DNA of 38,240 bases, from assembly GCA_902776195.1 (NCBI GenBank), contig CACYPF010000024.1, forward strand, positions 1-38,240, read 5' to 3'. Of this stretch, positions 8,033 through 15,245 are shown one piece after another; positions within the stretch are counted from its first letter, which is position 1, and each line of letters opens with the position of its first letter. Position numbers and translations under genes: made by a program. This DNA is from an uncultured Prevotellaceae bacterium (GTDB lineage: Bacteria; Bacteroidota; Bacteroidia; Bacteroidales; Bacteroidaceae). The notes beneath the pieces are model-generated. The model saw only the letters and a list, made by a program, of their open reading frames with translations. It did not search any database and was not told the DNA's origin.

Positions 8033-8072
8033 TTCTAGAGTGTTCTAGAATGTTCTAGAGTGTTCTAGATTA
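8033..8072. repeat. Four tandem 10-bp palindrome-bearing units upstream of tsaD
   Basis: Units TTCTAGAGTG, TTCTAGAATG, TTCTAGAGTG and TTCTAGATTA run head to tail. Each holds the palindrome TCTAGA, and the 10-bp period puts all of them on one face of the helix. The last unit contains the TAA stop of map; the first begins 11 bp before the tsaD ATG. Confidence 0.9.
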
Positions 8073-8921
8073 TCTAGTAAGTATCTCCACGCCATGCTCT
8101 GTCATCAACAAGGTATGCTCCCACTGCGCGCTGGGTTTCTCATCCTCTGAGATGACTTCCCATCCATAGGGGTCATCAGCATCAATAAAGACTTTCCACG
8201 TGCCCATGTTAATCATGGGTTCAATGGTGAACACCATCCCTGGCACCAGTAACATACCTGCATCTTTCTGTGCAAAGTGGCATACCTCTGGTTCCTCATG
8301 GAACTTCAGCCCCACTCCATGACCACACAAGTCACGCACCACTCCATAGTGATATTTCTTCGCATGTTTCTCAATAGCCTTTCCTATCTCATTAACGCAG
8401 CCCCAAGGCTTAGCTGCCTCCATACCGATTTCCAGACATTCTTTAGTGACACGCACCAACTGCTCTTTCTCAGGCGATGTCTTGCCGATGATAAACATAC
8501 GGGAAGCATCCGCATAATATCCGTTAAGGATAGTGGTGAAGTCTACATTAATGATATCTCCCTCCTCCAAGATATCATCTGCCTTGGGAATACCGTGACA
8601 TACCACCTCGTTGATACTCGTACAGACGCTCATGGGGAATCCCTCATAGTTCAGGCATGCAGGAATAGCTCCATGCTGTGCACAATAGTCGCGGCAGATC
8701 TGGTCGATCTCCAGGGTCGACATGCCTGCACAAATTTCCTTTTCCACAGCATCCAACACACCGGTATTCACCACGCCGGCACGACGGATGCCCTCTATCT
8801 GCTCAGGTGTTTTAATCAGGTCCCGTGTCGGAACCAAAGCCCCTTTGTTCTCCAGATACATAATCCGCTTATCGAACTCCGTGGGCTGTTCTCCTGGTTT
8901 ACAATGCCATCTTCTTTTCAT
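8070..8921 (-). CDS. map: Methionine aminopeptidase, type I
   Basis: Removes the initiator methionine from nascent proteins. I place the start at 8921 (MKRRWHCKPGEQP), giving 283 aa, because a promoter -7 TAACTTTG at 8949-8942 lies downstream of the other possible ATG at 8972, which therefore would not be transcribed from it. The five metal ligands are visible in order: Asp in NVDFTTILNGYYADASRMF (two), His in GHGVGLKFHEEP, Glu in FTIEPMI and Glu in WEHTLLMT. The short N-terminal extension before the catalytic fold is usual for Bacteroidetes forms. It diverges from htpG and precedes tsaD. Confidence 0.95.
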   Translation of the reverse strand: MKRRWHCKPGEQPTEFDKRIMYLENKGALVPTRDLIKTPEQIEGIRRAGVVNTGVLDAVEKEICAGMSTLEIDQICRDYCAQHGAIPACLNYEGFPMSVCTSINEVVCHGIPKADDILEEGDIINVDFTTILNGYYADASRMFIIGKTSPEKEQLVRVTKECLEIGMEAAKPWGCVNEIGKAIEKHAKKYHYGVVRDLCGHGVGLKFHEEPEVCHFAQKDAGMLLVPGMVFTIEPMINMGTWKVFIDADDPYGWEVISEDEKPSAQWEHTLLMTEHGVEILTR

Positions 8922-8941
8922 TTCATTTCGTAATTTGTGTG

Positions 8942-8949
8942 CAAAGTTA
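8942..8949 (-). promoter_or_regulatory. -7 element of map
   Basis: TAACTTTG followed by C on the minus strand, 20 bp ahead of the map ATG at 8921. It decides the map start. The -33 is weak (run of A/T). Confidence 0.6.
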
Positions 8950-9022
8950 CTACTTTTTTTTGAATATGGCACGGTATTTGCAATATTTATGGCAGAAGTT
9001 AATTATATAATAAATAAGGTAT

Positions 9023-11083
9023 ATGCAAAAAGGTAATATCGGGGTTACTACAGAGAACATCTTCCCCGTCATCAAAAAGTTTCTCTACTCAGATCATGAG
9101 ATTTTCCTCCGTGAGATGGTCAGCAATGCCGTCGATGCTACCCAGAAGTTGAAGACTCTCAAGGAACAGGGTGAGTTCAAAGGAGAATTAGGTGACCTTG
9201 CCGTACAAGTGAAGCTCGATACCGACAAGGGTACTATCACCATCAGCGACCGTGGTATCGGTATGACAGAGGAGGAGATTGACAAGTACATTAACCAGAT
9301 AGCCTTCTCTGGTGTCAACGACTTCCTGGAGAAATACAAGGACAATGCCAACAACATCATCGGACATTTCGGACTCGGCTTCTACTCTTCTTTCATGGTA
9401 TCTAAGAAAGTAGAGATAGTCACCAAGTCATATCGTGACGGTGCCAAGGCTGTGAAATGGAGCTGTGACGGCAGTCCTGCCTATGAGATTGACGAGGCAG
9501 AGAAGGAAGACCGTGGCTCTGACATCATCCTGTATATCGATGACGACTGCAAGGAGTTCCTTGACAAGCAGAAGATTCAGGAACTGCTGAACAAATACTG
9601 TAAGTTCATGGCGGTACCTGTTGCCTTCGGCAAGAAACAGGAGTGGTCTTCCGACGAGAAGAAGATGGTGGATACCGCCGAGGATAATATTATAAATAAT
9701 GTGGAGCCGCTGTGGACCAAGGCACCATCCAACTTGAAGGATGAGGACTACAAGAGTTTCTACCGTACCCTCTACCCTATGAGCGATGAGCCGATGTTCT
9801 GGATTCACCTGAATGTCGATTATCCCTTCAACCTCACGGGTATCCTGTACTTCCCACGTATCAAGTCGAATATCGACCTGCAGCGTAACAAGATACAGCT
9901 CTACTGCAACCAAGTATTCGTCACTGACCAGGTAGAGGGCATCGTCCCAGAGTTCCTCACCCTGCTGCATGGCGTGATCGACTCTCCCGACATTCCTCTG
10001 AATGTCTCGCGCTCCTATCTGCAGAGCGACCGTGACGTGAAGAAGATTTCCACCTATATCACCAAGAAGGTTGCCGACCGCCTGCAGAGCATCTTCAAGG
10101 AGGACCGTAAGCAGTATGAGGAGAAATGGGATGACCTGAAGCTCTTCATCAACTACGGAATGCTCTCAGAGGAGAGCTTCTACGACCGTGCCAAGGACTT
10201 CGCATTGATGAAGGACACGGACGGCAAGTACTTCACCTTCGATGAGTATAAGACACTGATTGAGGGAGCACAGAAAGACAAGGACGACACCCTCGTCTAC
10301 CTCTATGCCACTGACAAGGAGGAGCAGTACAGCTATATACAGGCTGCCAAGGACAAGGGCTACAGCGTATTGCTGCTGGACGGACAGCTCGATGTTCCTG
10401 CCATCCAGATGCTGGAGCAGAAGTTTGAGAAGAGCCGCTTCACCCGTGTCGACTCCGACATCATTGAGCGACTGATTGTCAAGGACGACGCTCCTAAGTC
10501 GACACTGACAGAGGACGAGTCTGCCAATTTGTCATCGGTATTCCGTTCGCAGATGCCAAAACTGGAGAAGACGGAGTTCATGGTGGAGGTACAGTCACTG
10601 GGTGAGCAGGCTCGTCCTGTGATGATTACCCAGAATGAGTATATGCGTCGTATGAAGGAGATGAGTCGTTTCCAGCCAGGCATGAACTTCTATGCACAGA
10701 TGCCTGACTCGATGAATCTTGTACTCAACAGCGACCACCCATTGGTAAAGCGTGTACTTGACGACTGCAAGTCATCTACCGAAGAAACACTGAAACCAGT
10801 AGAGAGCGAACTAAAGGGTCAGGAGGCCCGTCTTGCCGCTATCCGTCAGACTCAGGACAAGAAGAAATATGACGAGCTGACACAGGAGGATAAAGACCTG
10901 AAGGCAGAAGCAGAAAAGGCTGTTCAGGAACAGAAGGACAAGAAGCAACAGATTCTTGCCGACTATGCCAAGGGCAACTCCATCGTTCATCAGCTCATCG
11001 ACCTTGCTTTGCTGCAGAATGGTATGCTGAAAGGTGAGGCGCTCGATAAGTTCTTAAAGCGTAGCGTAGACCTTATTAAGTAA
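9023..11083 (+). CDS. htpG: Hsp90-family chaperone HtpG
   Basis: A 686-aa cytosolic Hsp90. The N-terminal GHKL ATPase shows EMVSNAVDATQKLK, DRGIGMTEEEID and GHFGLGFYSSFMV; the middle domain has the NVSRSYLQSDRDVKKIS segment with the catalytic-loop Arg; the C-terminal part ends GKFLKR-like. It is longer than the 624-aa E. coli protein. The difference includes a charged, coiled-coil-like stretch at about residues 585-650 (ELKGQEARLAAIRQTQDKKK...), usual in Bacteroidales. Spacing to map is 101 bp; TTTG at 8977-8980 could be a -33, but the -7 region (TAATTATA) is a poor match, so its promoter is unclear. Followed by a terminator at 11108-11139. Confidence 0.96.
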   Translation: MQKGNIGVTTENIFPVIKKFLYSDHEIFLREMVSNAVDATQKLKTLKEQGEFKGELGDLAVQVKLDTDKGTITISDRGIGMTEEEIDKYINQIAFSGVNDFLEKYKDNANNIIGHFGLGFYSSFMVSKKVEIVTKSYRDGAKAVKWSCDGSPAYEIDEAEKEDRGSDIILYIDDDCKEFLDKQKIQELLNKYCKFMAVPVAFGKKQEWSSDEKKMVDTAEDNIINNVEPLWTKAPSNLKDEDYKSFYRTLYPMSDEPMFWIHLNVDYPFNLTGILYFPRIKSNIDLQRNKIQLYCNQVFVTDQVEGIVPEFLTLLHGVIDSPDIPLNVSRSYLQSDRDVKKISTYITKKVADRLQSIFKEDRKQYEEKWDDLKLFINYGMLSEESFYDRAKDFALMKDTDGKYFTFDEYKTLIEGAQKDKDDTLVYLYATDKEEQYSYIQAAKDKGYSVLLLDGQLDVPAIQMLEQKFEKSRFTRVDSDIIERLIVKDDAPKSTLTEDESANLSSVFRSQMPKLEKTEFMVEVQSLGEQARPVMITQNEYMRRMKEMSRFQPGMNFYAQMPDSMNLVLNSDHPLVKRVLDDCKSSTEETLKPVESELKGQEARLAAIRQTQDKKKYDELTQEDKDLKAEAEKAVQEQKDKKQQILADYAKGNSIVHQLIDLALLQNGMLKGEALDKFLKRSVDLIK

Positions 11084-11107
11084 CAAAAGATTGTATCAGG
11101 ATAACTA

Positions 11108-11139
11108 CAAAAAGGAATCTCAATTGAGATTCCTTTTTT
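11108..11139. terminator. Bidirectional terminator between htpG and tetR
   Basis: GGAATCTCAATTGAGATTCC (11114-11133) is a perfect 20-bp palindrome, with A-run before it and T-run after it. It serves the two convergent genes. Confidence 0.88.
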
Positions 11140-11153
11140 ATTCATAAACCTCA

Positions 11154-11795
11154 CTACAGGGTAAAAGACAAATTATTCTTTTTCATCGATGCCTCTAACA
11201 TTTTCAATCCTTTTGTTGTACAGAATCCACGGAAAGGGACTAATAACAGATTGGTAAGAAGCTCTTCGTAAGGATACTTACTATATAGTCCTTTCTTCGT
11301 AACAGCTTCCCCAATCATGTCAAACATCTGATGAACCAATTCGTAATTGACATCTTTACGGAAAAAGCCCTCTTTCACGCCACGCTGCATAAAACTCAGG
11401 AATTCCTCATAAGTATTGGCATGTTCATCTTCCATAAACTTCACTATATTAGGGTAAAGCTGGATATCTTCATAGAAAAGATAGTTGACATCCTTCAGAC
11501 GTTCTACTTGACGTCTATATACTTCCCCTACGACCTCTATCACATTGTGATTATTAGCATATTCAGCCATATATAGACGTTTAACCTGATATTCCTTTCT
11601 CAGACAGGCAAAAAGGAGCGACTCTTTACCACCATAAATCTCGTAAAGGGTACGCTTGGAAATCGACAGACTCATTGCGATATCATCCATTTTCACGGCG
11701 CGAATACCATTTTTGGTAAAAGCATCCATAGCGGCCTCAAGGATTTTATCTTTCAAGGAAGTACGATAAGCATTCAAATCTTTTATTTCCTGCAT
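11154..11795 (-). CDS. TetR-family transcriptional regulator
   Basis: A 213-aa regulator if started at 11795 (MQEIKDLNAYRTSLKDKILE). The upstream extension of the open frame runs through the promoter and into maeB, so it is not coding. The N-terminal helix-turn-helix is clear: ILEAAMDAFTKNGIRAVKMDDIAMSLSISKRTLYEIYGGKESLL. The C-terminal ligand domain has no recognisable family signature. The gene is divergent from maeB with 117 bp between starts, and the two -7 elements are only about 40 bp apart, so a role in controlling maeB, itself, or both is plausible but unproven. Confidence 0.88.
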   Translation of the reverse strand: MQEIKDLNAYRTSLKDKILEAAMDAFTKNGIRAVKMDDIAMSLSISKRTLYEIYGGKESLLFACLRKEYQVKRLYMAEYANNHNVIEVVGEVYRRQVERLKDVNYLFYEDIQLYPNIVKFMEDEHANTYEEFLSFMQRGVKEGFFRKDVNYELVHQMFDMIGEAVTKKGLYSKYPYEELLTNLLLVPFRGFCTTKGLKMLEASMKKNNLSFTL

Positions 11796-11813
11796 AAGTA
11801 ACCAATTTGAATG

Positions 11814-11821
11814 CAAAGTTA
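11814..11821 (-). promoter_or_regulatory. -7 element of the tetR gene
   Basis: TAACTTTG then C on the minus strand, 18 bp ahead of the ATG at 11795; supports the short start. Confidence 0.6.
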
Positions 11822-11841
11822 CTAAAAAGATTAAAAAAAAA

Positions 11842-11871
11842 TTTGTATTCACAGAGTTTTTTGTAATTTTG
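11842..11871 (+). promoter_or_regulatory. Promoter of maeB
   Basis: -33 TTTG (11842-11845), 18 bp, -7 TAATTTTG (11864-11871). The transcript would start about 35 nt ahead of the ATG at 11913. Confidence 0.75.
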
Positions 11872-11912
11872 CGTGGAAAAAGGAAAAGTAATTTAATAAT
11901 ACTACAGCTTAT

Positions 11913-14216
11913 ATGGTTAAAATCTCTAAAGAGGCGGCTCTTGAATATCACGAGGCGGGTCGTCCTGGTAAAATTGAAGTAAAGCCGACCAAGGCTTATC
12001 GTACGCAAACAGATCTTTCGTTGGCTTATTCTCCTGGTGTCGCCTACCCTTGTTTGGAAATCCAGCAGAATCCTGATGATGCGTATAAATATACGGACAA
12101 AGGAAATCTCGTTGCCGTCATCTCTAACGGAACTGCCGTCCTTGGCTTGGGGGACATTGGCGCCATGAGCGGTAAACCAGTAATGGAAGGTAAAGGTTTG
12201 CTCTTCAAAATTTACGGTGGCATTGATGTCTTCGATATTGAGGTCAACGAGAAAGACCCGGAGAAATTCTGTGAGGCTGTAGAGCGAATAGCCCCCACTT
12301 TCGGAGGTATTAACCTAGAGGACATCAAGGCTCCTGAGTGCTTCTATATTGAGGACCGTCTGAAGAAGACGCTTGATATACCTGTGATGCACGATGACCA
12401 GCACGGTACGGCAATTATCTCTGCCGCCGGACTGAAAAATGCACTGGAAGTCATAGGTAAGGATATTAAGAAGGTCAAGATCGTTGTGAACGGTGCTGGC
12501 GCTGCTGCCATCTCCTGTACCAAGCTGTACATGGCGATTGGAGCGCAGAAGGAGAATATTGTGATGCTCGACTCCAAAGGTGTCATCAGTGTGGCACGTG
12601 AGGACTTGAACGAGCAAAAGAAGTTCTTCGCTACTCAGCGTACAGACATCCACACCCTTGCGGAGGCTGTCAACGGTGCTGATGTGTTCGTAGGTCTTTC
12701 AAAAGGTAACGTGCTCTCCAAGGAGATGGTGAAGACGATGGCTAAGGATCCTGTCATCTTTGCTCTTGCCAACCCTGTTCCTGAGATTTCTTATGAGGAT
12801 GCGATGGAGGCTCGTCCAGATACCTTGATGTCTACTGGCCGCACTGACTATCCCAACCAAATCAATAATGTGATTGGTTTCCCCTATATCTTCCGTGGTG
12901 CCTTGGACGTTCATGCCACTGCCATTAACGAAGAGATGAAACTGGCTGCCGTGCATGCGATTGCAGACCTTGCCAAGCAACCTGTCCCTGATGTGGTGAA
13001 CGATGTTTATAAGGTCAATAACCTCAGCTTCGGACGCAATTACTTTATTCCAAAACCAGTGGACCCCCGTCTGATTACTGAGGTCAGTGCTGCTGTGGCA
13101 AAAGCTGCCATAGAGAGTGGCGTGGCTCGTAAGAATATAGAGAACTGGGATGAGTACAAGAATTCACTGAGTGTATTGTTAGGACAGGAGACCAAACTCA
13201 CCCAGAAACTTTATGCCACTGCTGCAGCTCATCCACAGCGTGTGGTATTCGCGGAAGCCGTTCACCCCACCATGCTGAAAGCTGCCGTGCAGGCAAAGGC
13301 TGAAGGTATCTGTCATCCCATCCTTCTTGGTAATGACGAGGTTATCCAGAAACTCGCCAAGAAAATGGACCTGAACATAGAAGGTATCGAGATAGTCAAT
13401 CTCCGCCATCCGTCTGAACAGGAGCGTCGTGAGCGTTATGCCCGCATCCTGACAGAGAAGCGTCAGCGTGACGGATACACTTTCCAGGAGGCTAACGATA
13501 AGATGTTCGAGCGTAACTATTTTGGTATGATGATGGTGGAGACAGGAGAGGCAGACGCTTTCATTACAGGTCTCTACACTAAATATTCCAATACGGTGAA
13601 AGTAGTCAAGGAGGTGATAGGTATCCGCCCTGAGTACAAGCATTTTGGTGCCTTGCATATCATCAATTCCCAGAAGGGTACACTCTATATCGCTGATACC
13701 CTCGTCAATGAGAATCCTGATACTGACACCTTGGTGGATATTGCCAAACTGGCTGCTACCAGTGTACGTTTCTTCAACGAGAAGCCTGTTGTGTCTATGA
13801 TTTCCCACTCTAACTTCGGTAGTTCTACGAGTGATGGTGCAATGAAGGTGCGTCGTGCTACTGAAATTATGCAGGCACAGTATCCTGACCTTGCCATAGA
13901 TGGTGAGATGCAGTTAGGTTTTGCCCTCGATCGTGAGTTACGCGACGAACAGTATTCGTTCACCCGGCTGAAAGGTAAGGATGTGAACACACTGGTATTC
14001 CCCAACCTTACCTCCGCACGCTCATCCTATAAGATGTTGCAGATGCTGGATGCTGATGTCGAGATTATTGGTCCTATCCAGATGGGACTGAACAAGCCTA
14101 TCCACTTCATCGACTTTGGCGCTTCTGTTCGTGATGTCGTCAACATCGTAGCGGTAGCTACCATCGACGCGTATGTCGATAAGGTGAAGAACAGGATAGC
14201 TTCTAACAACAAGTAG
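11913..14216 (+). CDS. maeB: NADP-dependent malic enzyme with C-terminal phosphotransacetylase-like domain
   Basis: A 767-aa two-domain protein. Residues 1-420 are malic enzyme: AYSPGVAYPCLEI, GDIGAMSGKPVMEGK, PVMHDDQHGTAIISAAG (metal site) and the nucleotide fold VVNGAGAAAIS. Residues about 430-767 are a phosphate acetyl/butyryltransferase fold (PQRVVFAEAVHPTMLKAA ... SNFGSSTSDGAMKVRRATEI). The enzyme decarboxylates malate to pyruvate with NADP reduction. In characterised MaeB proteins the second domain binds acetyl-CoA or phosphate-type regulators rather than acting as a transacetylase. Length is normal. Divergent from a TetR gene; own promoter at 11842-11871 and terminator at 14231-14268. 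Confidence 0.95.
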   Translation: MVKISKEAALEYHEAGRPGKIEVKPTKAYRTQTDLSLAYSPGVAYPCLEIQQNPDDAYKYTDKGNLVAVISNGTAVLGLGDIGAMSGKPVMEGKGLLFKIYGGIDVFDIEVNEKDPEKFCEAVERIAPTFGGINLEDIKAPECFYIEDRLKKTLDIPVMHDDQHGTAIISAAGLKNALEVIGKDIKKVKIVVNGAGAAAISCTKLYMAIGAQKENIVMLDSKGVISVAREDLNEQKKFFATQRTDIHTLAEAVNGADVFVGLSKGNVLSKEMVKTMAKDPVIFALANPVPEISYEDAMEARPDTLMSTGRTDYPNQINNVIGFPYIFRGALDVHATAINEEMKLAAVHAIADLAKQPVPDVVNDVYKVNNLSFGRNYFIPKPVDPRLITEVSAAVAKAAIESGVARKNIENWDEYKNSLSVLLGQETKLTQKLYATAAAHPQRVVFAEAVHPTMLKAAVQAKAEGICHPILLGNDEVIQKLAKKMDLNIEGIEIVNLRHPSEQERRERYARILTEKRQRDGYTFQEANDKMFERNYFGMMMVETGEADAFITGLYTKYSNTVKVVKEVIGIRPEYKHFGALHIINSQKGTLYIADTLVNENPDTDTLVDIAKLAATSVRFFNEKPVVSMISHSNFGSSTSDGAMKVRRATEIMQAQYPDLAIDGEMQLGFALDRELRDEQYSFTRLKGKDVNTLVFPNLTSARSSYKMLQMLDADVEIIGPIQMGLNKPIHFIDFGASVRDVVNIVAVATIDAYVDKVKNRIASNNK

Positions 14217-14230
14217 TAAACAATCATAAA

Positions 14231-14268
14231 AAAGAGAGGAACCTCCACCCGAGAGATTCCTCTTTTTT
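14231..14268 (+). terminator. Terminator after maeB
   Basis: AGAGGAA (14235-14241) pairs with TTCCTCT (14257-14263), extended by flanking A and T runs; the T-run follows on the plus strand. Confidence 0.72.
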
Positions 14269-14273
14269 CTTTG

Positions 14274-14357
14274 TTAGTTCTGGTCCTTTTTGTGCTTGAA
14301 AATGATTACTCCTAAGATAACCAGCACAATTACTGCGATTACATGTAGCAAATCCAT
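14274..14357 (-). CDS. 27-aa single-helix membrane micro-protein
   Basis: A short frame from ATG at 14357: MDLLHVIAVIVLVILGVIIF followed by KHKKDQN and stop at 14274. It has an almost uninterrupted hydrophobic segment of about 17 residues and a basic tail, the layout of a one-pass membrane micro-protein with the tail inside. A perfect -7 TATCTTTG sits on the same strand at 14417-14410, about 50 nt upstream, and nothing else on that strand lies between it and the maeB terminator. No Shine-Dalgarno is seen, which is normal in Bacteroidetes. No family is recognised. Confidence 0.5.
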   Translation of the reverse strand: MDLLHVIAVIVLVILGVIIFKHKKDQN

Positions 14358-14409
14358 AATATCATTTATTTTATTTAAAGGACGAAAAATTCATCCAGAT
14401 TCTGTCATG

Positions 14410-14417
14410 CAAAGATA
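14410..14417 (-). promoter_or_regulatory. -7 element for the 27-aa ORF
   Basis: TATCTTTG followed by C on the minus strand. It points away from rubrerythrin and toward the micro-ORF; the -33 is not clear. Confidence 0.5.
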
Positions 14418-14532
14418 ATAATTATTTTATTAAAGCGATAAGTTTTAAATGATTTTCACGAAATCGGTCTGTTTAGCATCAGATCGAGGCTGACGGGATT
14501 GCTGTGAAGGTTTTACTTTTCTTACGATATAA

Positions 14533-14564
14533 TTTGGAAAATTGAAATTAATCACTTATCTTTG
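14533..14564 (+). promoter_or_regulatory. Promoter of rubrerythrin
   Basis: -33 TTTG (14533-14536), 20 bp, -7 TATCTTTG (14557-14564) then C. Transcript start about 50 nt ahead of the rbr ATG. The leader contains a 14-codon frame (14582-14626) whose TGA overlaps the rbr ATG. Confidence 0.72.
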
Positions 14565-14622
14565 CAAAAGAAGACAAAAACATGAGAAAATTCACAACAA
14601 TACGTAACACTAAACAAATACG

Positions 14623-15168
14623 ATGATGAAAGAACTGAAAGGAACAAAAACAGAGAAGAACCTGCAAGAGGCTTTTGCTGGTGAGTCGATGGCACGTAAC
14701 AAGTATTCTTATTGGGCATCCAAGGCTAAGAAAGACGGCTACGTACAGATTGCCGCTATCTTTGAGGAGACTGCAGCCAATGAGAAAGAGCATGCCAAGA
14801 TGTGGTTTAAGTTGTTAGAGGGTGGTGCTATCAAGGATACCGCTTCTAACTTAGAGGCTGCAGCCGGTGGTGAGAACTTTGAATGGACTGATATGTATGC
14901 CCGCATGGCAAAGGAGGCTCGTGAAGAGGGCTTCGACGAGATCGCAGAGAAGTTTGAGGGTGTTGCTGCCATTGAGAAGGCTCATGAGGAGCGTTACCGC
15001 AAGTTGCTGGACAATGTGAAGAAAGAGCGAGTGTTCTCGAAGGATGGTGATGTCATCTGGCAGTGTGCTAACTGCGGACACATCGTGGTAGGCAAGAAGG
15101 CTCCAGACGTATGTCCTGTATGTGACCATCCTCAGGCTTACTTCCAAGTAAAAGCAGAAAACTACTAA
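14623..15168 (+). CDS. rbr: Rubrerythrin
   Basis: A 181-aa non-haem di-iron peroxidase that reduces hydrogen peroxide in anaerobes. The ferritin-like four-helix part carries the iron ligands in [31 protein letters not shown] and [15 protein letters not shown]. The C-terminal rubredoxin knot has two CxxC pairs, CANCGH and CPVCDHP, at about residues 147 and 164. Length and order are canonical. Translation can start at either of two adjacent ATGs. It is a single-gene unit with its own promoter and a strong terminator; the substrate electrons presumably come from a rubredoxin or NADH reductase elsewhere. Confidence 0.96.
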   Translation: MMKELKGTKTEKNLQEAFAGESMARNKYSYWASKAKKDGYVQIAAIFEETAANEKEHAKMWFKLLEGGAIKDTASNLEAAAGGENFEWTDMYARMAKEAREEGFDEIAEKFEGVAAIEKAHEERYRKLLDNVKKERVFSKDGDVIWQCANCGHIVVGKKAPDVCPVCDHPQAYFQVKAENY

Positions 15169-15186
15169 GGAGAATTGAAAGGTAAA

Positions 15187-15226
15187 AAATGAAGGATTGA
15201 AGTCTTATTACTTCAATCCTTTTTTA
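15187..15226 (+). terminator. Terminator after rubrerythrin
   Basis: 12-bp perfect stem AAGGATTGAAGT (15192-15203) with ACTTCAATCCTT (15210-15221), 6-nt loop, T-run after it and A-run before it, so it can also act on the convergent DPP IV transcript. Confidence 0.88.
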
Positions 15227-15245
15227 TTTCCAATTCTTCTACGCT

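Noticed and set aside
8033-8072. Intrinsic terminator for map
   Set aside because: The palindromes are short and A/T-rich, repeat head to tail, and are not followed by a T-run on the minus strand in the usual place.
11796-12008. N-terminal extension of the TetR frame
   Set aside because: It crosses the -7 elements and enters maeB; the conserved HTH region begins just after 11795.
13179-13808. 209-aa minus-strand frame inside maeB
   Set aside because: Antisense shadow of the phosphotransacetylase-like domain; no start signal or motif.
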